Assembly: GCF_003047295.1 (NCBI RefSeq)
Contig: NZ_PZYZ01000003.1
Location: 1-64,000, forward strand
Direction: 5' to 3'
From: Nocardioides sediminis
Lineage (GTDB): Bacteria; Actinomycetota; Actinomycetes; Propionibacteriales; Nocardioidaceae
DNA: 64,000 bases
The notes below the pieces were generated by a model. It saw nothing but the letters and a program-made list of their open reading frames with translations, was not told the DNA's origin and ran no database searches. Below are positions 42,550 through 51,918 of the stretch, piece by piece (the first letter of the stretch is position 1; every line of letters starts with the position of its first letter). The position numbers and the translations under genes were made by a program.

Positions 42550-42735
42550 GACGAGAATCCCTCCCAGGAGCCGATGAGTCGCCGAACAGTACCAGCAAGT
42601 AGCAAGGATCGCGGCGGAACGGCGCATTGCCTCGCGGGAGGTGTCGCGGAGGGCAGGAACGGCTCCGCTCCGACCTGTCGGAGGCTCGGGTGCGGCCCGT
42701 GGATCGTGGCATGATTCGCCGCCGAGGTGAGGACA

Positions 42736-44544
42736 GTGAATCAACATGTGGGGACCCGGACCGAGCGGGTCCGGGCGGCCACCGAGTGGGTCGTCCCCAC
42801 TGCCGTCGCCCTGCTCCTCGTGCAGCTGGCCTTTCGGGCGTGGGCGGCCTGGTCGAGCTGGTACTCGACCGATGACCTCGGATTCCTTCGTGAGTCGGAC
42901 CGCGGTAACCAGTTGTCCTACCTGATGGAGAGGTACAACGGACATCTGATGCCCGGAGGCAAGCTGGTGTTCTGGGGCATTGGAGCTGTGGACACCGCCG
43001 CATGGTGGCCGGCTGTGCTCTACCTGGTCGTCGGCCAAGCCATGGCAAGTGCGGCGTGCCTCTGGATGCTCGTCACGCTGTTCGGTCGGCGACGAGCGAT
43101 CCTGCCGCCGTTCGTCCTGTACCTCTGCCTGCCCCTGTCGATGCCGGCCTTCATGTGGTTCGTCGCTGCAACTCAGCAGCTGCCCCTGCAGATCGTCCTC
43201 AGCGTCTCGGTCGCGACCTGGGTCCGGTACCTGCGCGGTGAGGGGCGCGGATGGGCCGTCGCGACGGCCGTCGCCCTCACCGGCGGCATGGTGTTCCGGG
43301 AGAAGGCCCTCCTGGTGGTGCCGATCCTGCTCTTCATCTCCCTCTTCTACTTCACCTCGGGCGGGGTGCGCGCCCGGCTGGCGGGACTCCGGCGACAGGG
43401 TCCCGGACTCCTGATGATCGTCGTGCTGAGCGCCACGTACGTCTTCATCTATCTGGACGGAGCCCGTGGTCAAGCCTCGCCGGCCACGCTCCAGGTCGCT
43501 GCGGATCTTGCCGGCACTCTCCTGGGATCGACCTTGCCCACGGGCCTCGTCGGCGGCCCGTGGCGCTGGGACACCTCCGCGTCCCAGAACTCCTTCGCCG
43601 ACCCGCCCAGCTGGGCGGTGAGCGCAGCCTGGGTGGCGCTGGGCCTCACAGTCGCGTACGTGGTGCTGCGCCGGCGCCGGGCGTGGTATGCCGTCTTGCT
43701 CTTCGCGGCATACGCGGCCGGCACCTACCTCCTCGTCCTGACTGCGCGAGGAGCCGAGTTCGGGGCGACACTCGGGGTGGACACTCGCTACCTCTCTGAC
43801 ATACCCATCGTGCTGTGTCTCTGTCTCGGACTGGCCAGCACGACGTTGACGGGTGCGCCAGGCAGTTCCGAGCTCCGCGATCCTGCCGTCGTGGCGCGAG
43901 CGCCGGCGTGGCTCGGCGTGGCACTGTTGGCATCAGTCGCCATCGGCAGCGCCTACAGCTCGGTCGGGTACGTGCGCCCTTGGCACGACAACGCCGCCCG
44001 CGACTTCTTCGCTCAGTTCGATCGCGAAGTGCATGCGCGCGGGCAGGTCGACCTCGCCGATCGCGTCCTTCCCGAGCCGGTCATCTCACGCTTCTTCGCG
44101 CCCAACAACAAGCTCTCCTTTCTCGCACCTCTCGTCGACTCCGGTGCGGACTTTCCCGATCTCTCCACCTCGCTCCACGTCGTCGATGACGATGGAAGGC
44201 TGAGACAGGCCGACATCAAGGTCGTGCTGGCATCGCGACCCGGCAAGGTGGACGGATGCGGGTGGCAGGTGACTGAGGCGGGCAAGTCGATCCCGCTGAT
44301 GGGTCGAGCCATCGAGTACGACTGGTGGATACGGATCGGGTACTTGTCCACGGGGCCTTCCACCGCCTCAATCAAGGTCGGTGACACCACGATGGACGTC
44401 TCTCTTCGTTCCGGGCTCAACGACCTGTTCCTCCGGGTCGAGGACACCTTCGACTCGATTCGCGTCGATGGTCTGGAATCCGGGGTGTCACTCTGCATCG
44501 ACACGGTCGAGGTGGGAGGCGTGCGCGCGCGTGATTCGGCATGA
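42736..44544 (+). CDS. large polytopic membrane protein, GT-C-like
   Basis: A 602-residue protein (GTG 42736; GTG 42727 is possible). About ten to eleven transmembrane helices span residues 20-430, with an early loop containing the acidic motif STDDLGFLRESD, typical of the catalytic first loop of GT-C glycosyltransferases. A C-terminal extracytoplasmic beta-rich domain (about 450-602) follows. I infer a role in assembling or decorating a surface glycan. Base composition is lower than its neighbours (36/60 G+C at 44161-44220), which suggests horizontal origin. The stop overlaps the next ATG (ATGA). Confidence 0.78.
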   Translation: MNQHVGTRTERVRAATEWVVPTAVALLLVQLAFRAWAAWSSWYSTDDLGFLRESDRGNQLSYLMERYNGHLMPGGKLVFWGIGAVDTAAWWPAVLYLVVGQAMASAACLWMLVTLFGRRRAILPPFVLYLCLPLSMPAFMWFVAATQQLPLQIVLSVSVATWVRYLRGEGRGWAVATAVALTGGMVFREKALLVVPILLFISLFYFTSGGVRARLAGLRRQGPGLLMIVVLSATYVFIYLDGARGQASPATLQVAADLAGTLLGSTLPTGLVGGPWRWDTSASQNSFADPPSWAVSAAWVALGLTVAYVVLRRRRAWYAVLLFAAYAAGTYLLVLTARGAEFGATLGVDTRYLSDIPIVLCLCLGLASTTLTGAPGSSELRDPAVVARAPAWLGVALLASVAIGSAYSSVGYVRPWHDNAARDFFAQFDREVHARGQVDLADRVLPEPVISRFFAPNNKLSFLAPLVDSGADFPDLSTSLHVVDDDGRLRQADIKVVLASRPGKVDGCGWQVTEAGKSIPLMGRAIEYDWWIRIGYLSTGPSTASIKVGDTTMDVSLRSGLNDLFLRVEDTFDSIRVDGLESGVSLCIDTVEVGGVRARDSA

Positions 44545-45725
44545 GTGAGCGCAGGAGCCCCACCATCGACTTCCCCGCGCTCGACGTCCTGCGCCTGGTG
44601 GGTGCCCTGGCAGTGCTGACGACTCATGTCGCCTTCCAGACGGGCGAGTACTTCCGGCACGGCCTGCTCGGGACCCTGCTGGCACGGATGGACATCGGGG
44701 TCGCGATCTTCTTCGTCCTGTCGGGCTTCCTGCTGTCCCGTCCGTGGTGGGCCAGCGCCGAGTCCGGGACGCCTCCCCCGCGGGTCGGGCGCTACGCGCT
44801 CAAGAGGGTGCTGCGGATCTGGCCCGTCTACCTCGTCACCGTGTGCGTCGCGCTGGCCGTGGTGCCCGGCAACGAGGACACGAGTGTGTCGGACTGGGTC
44901 GTCAGCGCGCTGCTCCTCGACACCTACGTGGACGACACCCTCCCGTACGGCCTCACGCAGATGTGGAGCCTGTCGGTCGAGGTGGCCTTCTACGTCGCGC
45001 TGCCGGCCCTGATGTGGGTCGCGACCCGGCGCTCGAGGCTGCGTCCCGACGTGGTGCTGCTGGTCGGCATGGTCGTCCTCAGCATGGCGTGGATCGTGTC
45101 GCTGGCGCCGGCTCTCGACGGCCTGCGGGAGTGGGCACCCGGGCTGTGGCTGCCCGGCTACCTCTCCTGGTTCGCCGCGGGGATGTGGCTCGCCCGGACG
45201 CACGCCCGGCAGCACGCACGCGGGCGTCGCACGCCGTGGATCGTGGGCCTGGGAGCGCAGCCCGGCGCGTGCTGGACGGCGGCGATCGGCCTGCTGCTGG
45301 TGGCTGCCACTCCCGTGGCCGGACCCGTGCTCCTCGAGCCCGGCACCATCGGCCAGTCGGTCACCAAGACGCTGCTCTACGCGACGATCGGCCTGCTCGT
45401 CGTCGCCGCGGGGGTCTGGTCACCTGCCTCCGGCACCTTCCGGCGTACGGCGTCCGCGCGCCTGCTCCGCCACCTCGGCCACGTCTCCTACTCGATCTTC
45501 TGCACCCACCTCATCGTCCTGGCGCTCCTCCAGGAGCGCATGGACTACGAGCTGTTCTCGGGACGCTTCCCGTTGATGTGGGTGCTGACGCTGGTCCTCA
45601 CCCTGGCCGTGAGCGAGCTGACCTACTGGCTGGTCGAGCGGCCGGGCATGTCCCTGGCTCGTCGGGGCCGACGCGCGGCCACGGCCCAGCACGACACCGC
45701 TCCCAGGGTGAAGACCACGACGTAG
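44541..45725 (+). CDS. acyltransferase 3 (OafA/YrhL-like) membrane protein
   Basis: A 394-residue membrane O-acyltransferase with about ten helices. The N-terminus FPALDVLRLVGALAVLTTHV, the GVAIFFVLSGFLLSRPWW motif, RYALKRVLRIWPVYLV and QMWSLSVEVAFYVALP are all signatures of acyltransferase family 3 (PF01757). It would acetylate or acylate a sugar of an envelope polymer. ATGA overlap couples it to the preceding GT-C-like gene. Its last 103 bases overlap the convergent AftD-like gene, beyond the final conserved LVERPG. Confidence 0.9.
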   Translation: MSERRSPTIDFPALDVLRLVGALAVLTTHVAFQTGEYFRHGLLGTLLARMDIGVAIFFVLSGFLLSRPWWASAESGTPPPRVGRYALKRVLRIWPVYLVTVCVALAVVPGNEDTSVSDWVVSALLLDTYVDDTLPYGLTQMWSLSVEVAFYVALPALMWVATRRSRLRPDVVLLVGMVVLSMAWIVSLAPALDGLREWAPGLWLPGYLSWFAAGMWLARTHARQHARGRRTPWIVGLGAQPGACWTAAIGLLLVAATPVAGPVLLEPGTIGQSVTKTLLYATIGLLVVAAGVWSPASGTFRRTASARLLRHLGHVSYSIFCTHLIVLALLQERMDYELFSGRFPLMWVLTLVLTLAVSELTYWLVERPGMSLARRGRRAATAQHDTAPRVKTTT

Positions 45726-48700
45726 TGCGGCCACGCCCAGCTGCCGGCCCACGACGACTGCCAGGGGTTGAACACGTAGGCCAGCACTGCGGGCGTCAGG
45801 CAGATAGCGATGGCCCACCCCTCCCAGGCCGGACGCAACCGACGCGCGAGCGCGGCGACCCCCCAACCCAGGAGCCCCACGAGCAGGCCGACCCATCCCG
45901 AGACCAGCAGCACGAGCGCCGCACACCCCAGGAGGACCAGGCGGGGCCAGCTCGTCGCCTCCGGCACCGGGGGCGGCGATGGCGCCGTCCTCCTCGTCGG
46001 CGCCACGAGCAGGGCCACCAGGGCCAGGAGGGCCACGAGTCCCAGGGCGAGGCCCGCACGATAGGTGCTGTCCGGGGCGAAGCGCTCGGACACCGCGTCG
46101 TGGCCCGTCGTGCGCCAGCCCTGTCGATAGCCGTCGAACACCTGGGCCTCGAGCCGGGAACCGCCGGACGCCGCCTCCCACCCCGGGTTCGCGTTGCCGC
46201 GCATGGCTACGTAGTCGGTCGACACCTCCACCTCCGCCTGCGTCGGCGACTCTTCGGTCACCGGCACCGCCTCGGCGTCCGCCTCCTCGGGCGTGGAACC
46301 GAGCACGAGCTCGTCCGCGACGAACGCCTCCGAGGCCTCGAGGGTCACCGTCGACTCGCCCGCCGGCAAGGTCACGACCTTCGTGCCGCACAGGCGCGCC
46401 GGCACCGGGTCGCCGTCGAGGAGGTCGCGGGGACTCGCGGTCACCGCGGTCCTCACCGTCCGGCCGTTCACCACGAGGTCGGGGCCCGAACCGCAACCGA
46501 GTCCGGTGGCACGCGTCGACGGGTTCAGCGGCAGGTAGGGCACGCCGCGGACGACCATCTCGCTCACGCCCACGGGCACGGCGGACGAGGAGGCGTCGAA
46601 GTCGAAGTCGCTGGCCGGCTCGGCCTCCAGCACCTGCAGGGATAGTCGCTTGGTCCGGATCGGCGGGAACGTGGCGGCGCCGTCCTCGTCGAGCACGACC
46701 TCCCGTTCGCCGCCGGGCCACGTCATCAGGAGCGACTCGGGTCGGCGGGCAGCCGTGCTCTGGTCGACGGACATGGCCACCCCGCGGAGACGCTGTGGCG
46801 CCAGGAAGCGCAGCGCGACCGTCGGTCGGACGTCGGTGACGGGGGCGATCCAGGTGGTCTGCGGGTCCCCGTCGACCATCGCCGTGGCCGACGCTCGTGG
46901 GTCGGCCAGGGCCGTGGAGGAGGCATCGACGCCGACCGCCTGACCGGCCTGGACGAGGGCGGACAACGCCGGCCCGCCACGCGGACGCACCGTGAGCGTC
47001 GCCTCCAGCTCCTGGGCCTCGCCGAGCGTCACGACCCGGCTGAAGTCGCGCGGCTCCTCCGGCGAGCCGACCTCGCCCGGTCGGCACCGGACCCCGCCGT
47101 CGACCTCCGCGCATCCCGTCCGCGCGTCGCCCAGCCGGCGCAGCAGGATGGCGTCCGGAGCCCCCCACTGCTCCGGCAGGGCCGGAAGCACGAGGTCGCG
47201 GCGCACCCGGGTGTTCCCGACCTCCACCTCGGCGACGTCCAGCTGGTTGCTGTTCTTGCCGGAGGCGTCCTCGACGACGAGGTGGGTCACCGTTCCCGGA
47301 CCGGTGATCCGACGCGTCTCGCCGGGGTTGAACTCGAGGTCCGGGCTCTGCCACGACCCCGACCTCACCCTGAGCTGCTCGCTGCCGCTCGACGTGCCGA
47401 GCGTCACCGAGATGTCGGTGGCGTCGACCGGCTCGGCGAACTCGACCCGCCAGGACTGCCGGTCGCGCTGCAGCGGCGCCGAGATCCACGACGTCGAGGC
47501 GTCGCCGTCCATGGCGGCGTAGGGCAGCGTGCCCGGACGACTTCCTCCCGGCGTCGCCGCGCCTGCGGCGGAGGACGACGCCGTGATCGCCGAGGCGCCG
47601 CGCAACCGTGCGGTGGTGGTCCACCGGTCGTGACGAGGCAGCCGGTAGTCGAGCACGCGTGCGCCCAACGACGGCTCGCTGCCGCCACCGAGGGTGGCCG
47701 AGGTCGCGTCCGTGATCCGTCCGAAGTTGCGCTCGACGTCCCGCAGCCCGTCCGTGAGGACCAGCGGCCCCGCGGGCCGCTCGCCCGGCGCCACATCGGC
47801 CGCGAGCACGGTCGCGCCGCTGCCGACGAGGCCGGCCTCCTGGACGTCGAGCAGGTCCTCGGGACCCCCGACCACCGTCGGCGGCTGGTCCGCACCGGAC
47901 GCCCGACCCACCGGGTCCGGAACCTCGTAGACCTCGATCGCCGGGTAGGTGGACTGCCACCCGCCGCTGACGAGCGCCCGCGCCAGGTCGCCGACGATGA
48001 ACGGGGCACCGCCGACCTCCGGGCCGAAGTCGGCCACCCGGCGGAGCCCCGGGGAGTTCTCGATGGCCTGGTGGACCAGCACGGGGTCGGTGACCGCGGC
48101 CGACCGGACGAGGTCGTTGCGCACGACCAGGTGGGTGATCCCGGCCCGAGCCAGGTAGTCGCTCAGTCCGGTTCCCCCCTCACCGCGCGCCAGCTCCTGC
48201 TCGATCCGGTCGAGCATGCGGATGTTGCCGGCCGGGACGAGTGGCACGGCGTTCCGGACCGCCCACGACGACGAGGCCAGGGACTGCATGGGCTCGTCGC
48301 GTGCCTGGCCCCACACGTAGGTGCCGAACGAGGAGCCCGGGACGAGCAGGGCCTGGCCGTCCTCCTGGGAGTCGCCCAGCCACCGGGCTGCGTCGCGCCA
48401 GTAGTCGGGGACGTCCTCGAAGCCGTCGTCCACGGCGAGGTCGCCAGCGAGGACCGGAGCAGCACCCGCGGTGAGGGCCAGCACCACCGAGCCGACGAGC
48501 ACCGCGGCGGTCACGCCGTCGGCACGGTCACCGCGGCGGGTGCGCCTGGTGCGGTACCGGGCCAGGGCCTCCTCGACGCAGAAGGCCAGACCGACCACCA
48601 GCGGCAGCCGGAGCACCGGATCGAACTTGTGGACGTTGCGCAGCGGTGCCAGCGCGAGGTCGAGCGCCTCCTTGAGCTGCCCGGCGAAGATGCCCTGGAC

Positions 48701-49696
48701 GGCTCCCGTGTGACCCATGGTCACCAGGAACACGCCGGTGAGGAGGCCCGCGACCAGGAAGCGGCGGTGGGGGTTCCTGCCCAGCATCAGTCCGGCGAGG
48801 CCTGCGACGACGAGCAGCCCCGTGTTGAGGACGAGGTACTCCTCGCGGAGCAGGTCGAGGCCTGCGGGCGAGATCGCGTCGACGTACGGCACCCAGTTCG
48901 ACGTGCCGCGGAGCGTGTCGAAGATGGTCGTCGGGAAGGTGGTGACCGCGGCGGACTCGATGAAGTCGAGGAAGGGAGGGCTGTAGCTCCCCAGGAGGAA
49001 CAGGGGCACCAGCCACCACAGCGTGCCCAGCAGCGTGAAGACCGGCCACCAGATCATCATCTGACGGCGTCGTGGACCCGCCGACCGGGTGAGCAGCCAC
49101 AGCGCACCCAGCGGCAGCACGGCGCTGGTGGCCGCGGCGTTGACCCCGCCCACCATGGCGATCGCCATCGCGGAGAGGGCGGCCGCGCGCCGCGGTGAGC
49201 CGCGTTCGGCGCCGATCACCAACGGCAGGAGGACCCACGGCGCCAGGGCCATCGGCCAGACCTCGATGGAGCTGGGTCCGATCACGGTGAGCATCCGCGG
49301 CGTCAGTGCGTACGTGAGCCCGGCAAGGATGCACCCCAGGTCGGAGCGCACGCCGAGGGCACGCGTGACCTTGGCCGCTCCGGTGAAGGCCACGCACAGG
49401 ACGAGCGCCGTCCACAGTCTCTGCACGACCCAGCCCGGCAGGTCCAGGAGGAAGCCGAGGGCGAAGAACGGTCCCATCGGCCACAGGTAGCCGTAGGCCT
49501 GGTTCTGCAGCTGGCCGAACGCGCCCTCGCCGTCCCACAGGTGGGCGGCCCGGGCGAGGAACTCCAGCGGTGCGATGGCGAGGTCGAGCTTGGTGTCGGC
49601 GACGAGCAGTCCGGGCGACTGCGTCATGGCCAGGCCGGTCAGCACCATGCAGACGGCGAGGAGCCGCCAACGGAACCGTGGGACGTCCTGCGTCAC
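45623..49696 (-). CDS. AftD-like alpha-(1->3)-arabinofuranosyltransferase family protein
   Basis: A 1357-residue membrane protein matching the AftD/DUF3367 family, which adds arabinofuranose from decaprenyl-phospho-arabinose in mycobacteria. The N-terminal block (about 10-480) has about eleven transmembrane helices, with a first-loop motif SPGLLVADTKLDLAIAP holding acidic residues of the GT-C active site and the family segment GPFFALGFLLDLPGWVVQRL. The periplasmic region (about 480-1240) includes two discoidin/CBM-like beta modules. C-terminal helices end in an Arg-rich tail. The GTG overlaps the methyltransferase stop (GTGA). If the host lacks mycolate-arabinogalactan, its acceptor must be a different glycan. 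Confidence 0.88.
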   Translation of the reverse strand: MTQDVPRFRWRLLAVCMVLTGLAMTQSPGLLVADTKLDLAIAPLEFLARAAHLWDGEGAFGQLQNQAYGYLWPMGPFFALGFLLDLPGWVVQRLWTALVLCVAFTGAAKVTRALGVRSDLGCILAGLTYALTPRMLTVIGPSSIEVWPMALAPWVLLPLVIGAERGSPRRAAALSAMAIAMVGGVNAAATSAVLPLGALWLLTRSAGPRRRQMMIWWPVFTLLGTLWWLVPLFLLGSYSPPFLDFIESAAVTTFPTTIFDTLRGTSNWVPYVDAISPAGLDLLREEYLVLNTGLLVVAGLAGLMLGRNPHRRFLVAGLLTGVFLVTMGHTGAVQGIFAGQLKEALDLALAPLRNVHKFDPVLRLPLVVGLAFCVEEALARYRTRRTRRGDRADGVTAAVLVGSVVLALTAGAAPVLAGDLAVDDGFEDVPDYWRDAARWLGDSQEDGQALLVPGSSFGTYVWGQARDEPMQSLASSSWAVRNAVPLVPAGNIRMLDRIEQELARGEGGTGLSDYLARAGITHLVVRNDLVRSAAVTDPVLVHQAIENSPGLRRVADFGPEVGGAPFIVGDLARALVSGGWQSTYPAIEVYEVPDPVGRASGADQPPTVVGGPEDLLDVQEAGLVGSGATVLAADVAPGERPAGPLVLTDGLRDVERNFGRITDATSATLGGGSEPSLGARVLDYRLPRHDRWTTTARLRGASAITASSSAAGAATPGGSRPGTLPYAAMDGDASTSWISAPLQRDRQSWRVEFAEPVDATDISVTLGTSSGSEQLRVRSGSWQSPDLEFNPGETRRITGPGTVTHLVVEDASGKNSNQLDVAEVEVGNTRVRRDLVLPALPEQWGAPDAILLRRLGDARTGCAEVDGGVRCRPGEVGSPEEPRDFSRVVTLGEAQELEATLTVRPRGGPALSALVQAGQAVGVDASSTALADPRASATAMVDGDPQTTWIAPVTDVRPTVALRFLAPQRLRGVAMSVDQSTAARRPESLLMTWPGGEREVVLDEDGAATFPPIRTKRLSLQVLEAEPASDFDFDASSSAVPVGVSEMVVRGVPYLPLNPSTRATGLGCGSGPDLVVNGRTVRTAVTASPRDLLDGDPVPARLCGTKVVTLPAGESTVTLEASEAFVADELVLGSTPEEADAEAVPVTEESPTQAEVEVSTDYVAMRGNANPGWEAASGGSRLEAQVFDGYRQGWRTTGHDAVSERFAPDSTYRAGLALGLVALLALVALLVAPTRRTAPSPPPVPEATSWPRLVLLGCAALVLLVSGWVGLLVGLLGWGVAALARRLRPAWEGWAIAICLTPAVLAYVFNPWQSSWAGSWAWPHYVVVFTLGAVSCWAVAARRPRRARDMPGRSTSQ

Positions 49697-50469
49697 TTCT
49701 TCCGCAGCACGAGCACGAGGTTCCACGTCACCACCTCTCGCACCACCGGCACGCGCAGAAGCCAGCGGGTCCACCAGGGGTTGTAGCGCGGGAGCAGGTG
49801 GACGACCTCGGCGTGCTGCTGGGTCCGCGCCCAGCGCAGGCCGTCCGCGACGGTGACGGCGAAGAGCGACTCGCCGTACTTGTTCTTGGGCTCGTGGCCG
49901 TGCTTCGCGGCGTACCGGCGTCGGGCGCGGCGCCCGCCGAGGAAGTGCCACGGTGCGGTCTCGTGGCCGCCCCACGGCCCGAACCACGTCGTGTAGCTGA
50001 TGAAGGCGAGGCCGCCGGGACGCGTGACGCGCACCATCTCCTCAGCCATCCGCCACGGTTCCGGCACGTGCTCGAGGACGTTGGAGGAGTAGCAGACGTC
50101 CACCGAGTCGTCCGCGAACGGCAGCTGCATCCCGCTGCCGATGACGGTCCCGGCGCCGATCTCACCCGCCCCGGCGAGCTCGCCCACGTCGGAGTCCAGC
50201 GCGACGTAGGTCGCCCCCGCGGCGCGGAAGGCGTCCCGGAAGTAGCCGGGGCCACCACCCACGTCGAGCAGCAGCGCGCCGTCGAGGTCGGCGTACTCCC
50301 CCACCTGCGCGGCGGAGTCCTGCGCCAGGGCGGTGTAGAAGCGTGCGGGGTCCGGCTGCTCGTAGCGGAACTCGTTGAACAGGTGCAGCGACCGCCTCAG
50401 GTCGGCGCGCCAGCGACGCCCCGCGGGCGGGGCTGGAGGCACCTTCGGGGGGCGGGTCCGGCTCGGCAC
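49693..50469 (-). CDS. class I SAM-dependent methyltransferase in the AftD locus
   Basis: A 258-residue methyltransferase with motif I ALLLDVGGGPGYFRDAF (about 65-80), ALDSD, LPFADDSVDVCYSSNVLEHV and VTRPGGLAFISYTTWFGPWGGHE. It matches the Rv0224c-type methyltransferases that adjoin aftD-related genes in mycobacteria. It is translationally coupled to the AftD-like gene. TAGGGT on the minus strand (50476-50481) ends six bases before the GTG, predicting a leaderless mRNA. It may modify the lipid or sugar acceptor. Confidence 0.88.
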   Translation of the reverse strand: MPSRTRPPKVPPAPPAGRRWRADLRRSLHLFNEFRYEQPDPARFYTALAQDSAAQVGEYADLDGALLLDVGGGPGYFRDAFRAAGATYVALDSDVGELAGAGEIGAGTVIGSGMQLPFADDSVDVCYSSNVLEHVPEPWRMAEEMVRVTRPGGLAFISYTTWFGPWGGHETAPWHFLGGRRARRRYAAKHGHEPKNKYGESLFAVTVADGLRWARTQQHAEVVHLLPRYNPWWTRWLLRVPVVREVVTWNLVLVLRKK

Positions 50470-50475
50470 GCGCAG

Positions 50476-50501
50476 ACCCTACCCCGCAGTAGATGTACGG
50501 T
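50476..50501. promoter_or_regulatory. overlapping divergent promoters
   Basis: Leftward -10 TAGGGT (50481-50476) and rightward -10 TACGGT (50496-50501) serve two leaderless genes whose start codons are 40 bases apart. Each -35 region would fall in or beside the other -10 box. Confidence 0.5.
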
Positions 50502-50509
50502 GTGCGCCC

Positions 50510-51667
50510 ATGTCCGACGTCCACGACCTCTCCGGCCGGCACATCGCCTTCTTCAGCTGGCGTGACACGCACAACCCCGAGGGCGGAGGCGCCGAGCGCT
50601 TCCTGGAGAAGATGGCGGCAGGCCTCGTGGACCGAGGCGCGAGGGTCACGATCCTGTGCGCGGCGCACGCCGCCGCCCCGCCCGACGAGACCGTGGACGG
50701 TGTCCGTTTCCTGCGTCGCGGCACCAAGCTGAGCGTCTACAAGGAGGGCGTCTCGGCGCTGCTGCGGCGCGAGCTGGGACACGTGGACGCCGTGGTGGAC
50801 GTGCAGAACGGCCTGCCGTTCTTCACCCGCGCGGTCACCCGCAAGCCGGTCATCGTCCTCGTCCACCACGTGCACCGCGAGCAGTGGCCGGTCGTCTACC
50901 CCGGGCTCAGCGGCCGCGTCGGCTGGTGGATCGAGCACAGCCTGGCACCCCGCCTCTACCGGTCCTGCCAGTACGTCGCCGTGTCGCGGGCCACCCGCGG
51001 CGAGCTCGTCGACCTCGGGGTCGACCGCGAGCGCATCGCCGTGGTGCACAACGGCACCGACCCGGTCGTCCCGGTCGGCGTCGGCAAGGCGGCGTACCCG
51101 ATGATCGCCGTGGTCGGGCGCCTCGTCCCGCACAAGCAGGTCGAGCACGCCATCGACGCGGCCCTGGCGCTCCGCGCCCACCACCCCGACCTGCGGCTGC
51201 ACGTCGTCGGGAGCGGCTGGTGGGAGGCCGAGCTCCACGAGTACGCCGCACGGCGCGGCGCCGGCGACACGGTCGTCTTCGAGGGCCACGTCGACGAGAA
51301 GCGCAAGCACGAGGTCTACGAGCAGGCCTGGCTGCTGGCCCTCCCCTCCCTCAAGGAGGGGTGGGGACTGGTGATCGGCGAGGCCGGCATGCACCGCACC
51401 CCGACCGTGGCCTACCGGTCCGCCGGCGGGACCCGGGAGTCGGTCGCCGACGGCAGGTCAGGACTGCTGGTCGAGGACGAGGCCGCCTTCACCGAGGCGC
51501 TCGGCCGACTCGTCCGGGACCACGAGGAGCGGGCGCGCCTCGGCGAGGGTGCGCACGCGATGAGCCACCAGTTCACCTGGGGGCACGCGCAGGAGTCGTT
51601 CGCCCACGTGGTGGCGAGCGCGTTGCGCGGCGAGATGATCGACAGCCAGGACCCCGACGAGGAGTGA
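50510..51667 (+). CDS. glycosyltransferase family 4 protein
   Basis: A 385-residue retaining GT-B glycosyltransferase. The N-terminal domain has HNPEGGGAERFLEKMAAGLV (sugar-acceptor loop), the middle has VVHNGTDPVVPVG, and the C-terminal domain has VGRLVPHKQVEHAIDA and the nucleotide-sugar motif LPSLKEGWGLVIGEAGMHRTP with its E-x7-E pair. It would act at the inner membrane face, adding a hexose to a lipid-linked precursor. TACGGT ends eight bases before the ATG. Confidence 0.92.
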   Translation: MSDVHDLSGRHIAFFSWRDTHNPEGGGAERFLEKMAAGLVDRGARVTILCAAHAAAPPDETVDGVRFLRRGTKLSVYKEGVSALLRRELGHVDAVVDVQNGLPFFTRAVTRKPVIVLVHHVHREQWPVVYPGLSGRVGWWIEHSLAPRLYRSCQYVAVSRATRGELVDLGVDRERIAVVHNGTDPVVPVGVGKAAYPMIAVVGRLVPHKQVEHAIDAALALRAHHPDLRLHVVGSGWWEAELHEYAARRGAGDTVVFEGHVDEKRKHEVYEQAWLLALPSLKEGWGLVIGEAGMHRTPTVAYRSAGGTRESVADGRSGLLVEDEAAFTEALGRLVRDHEERARLGEGAHAMSHQFTWGHAQESFAHVVASALRGEMIDSQDPDEE

Positions 51668-51701
51668 CGGCCGCGTGGCGGGCGCGACGGGCGCCCGCGG
51701 G

Positions 51702-51860
51702 TCACTCGGAGACGGTGCCGTACTCCAGGGTCGGCGCCTCGGCGTTGGCCGGGGACTGGCTGGGAGCACCGGTCTGGGACGAGATGACGCCCATCAGCGT
51801 GGTGACTCCGAGAACAGCACCGGCGACGATGCTCACGAGCGGGGCGATGACAGTGCCCAT
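51702..51860 (-). CDS. DUF2613 family small membrane/secreted protein
   Basis: A 52-residue protein (begins MGTVIAPLVSIVAGAVLGV) with one N-terminal hydrophobic helix and a short polar tail ending LEYGTVSE. It matches the DUF2613 family, whose M. tuberculosis member Rv0236A lies next to aftD (Rv0236c). GGGAGG lies nine bases before the ATG, and TAAGGT (51893-51898, minus strand) is a good -10. Its place beside an AftD-like gene in two distant genera suggests a functional link with arabinan-type glycan synthesis. Confidence 0.8.
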   Translation of the reverse strand: MGTVIAPLVSIVAGAVLGVTTLMGVISSQTGAPSQSPANAEAPTLEYGTVSE

Positions 51861-51892
51861 GGTGGGTGACCTCCCTCAGGTTCGGGGCGGAC

Positions 51893-51898
51893 CTTACC
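51893..51898 (-). promoter_or_regulatory. -10 box of the DUF2613 gene
   Basis: TAAGGT on the minus strand, 32 bases before the ATG, just after the stop of the leftward gene upstream. Confidence 0.45.
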
Positions 51899-51918
51899 AG
51901 CCGGTACGCCGCGGCGCG

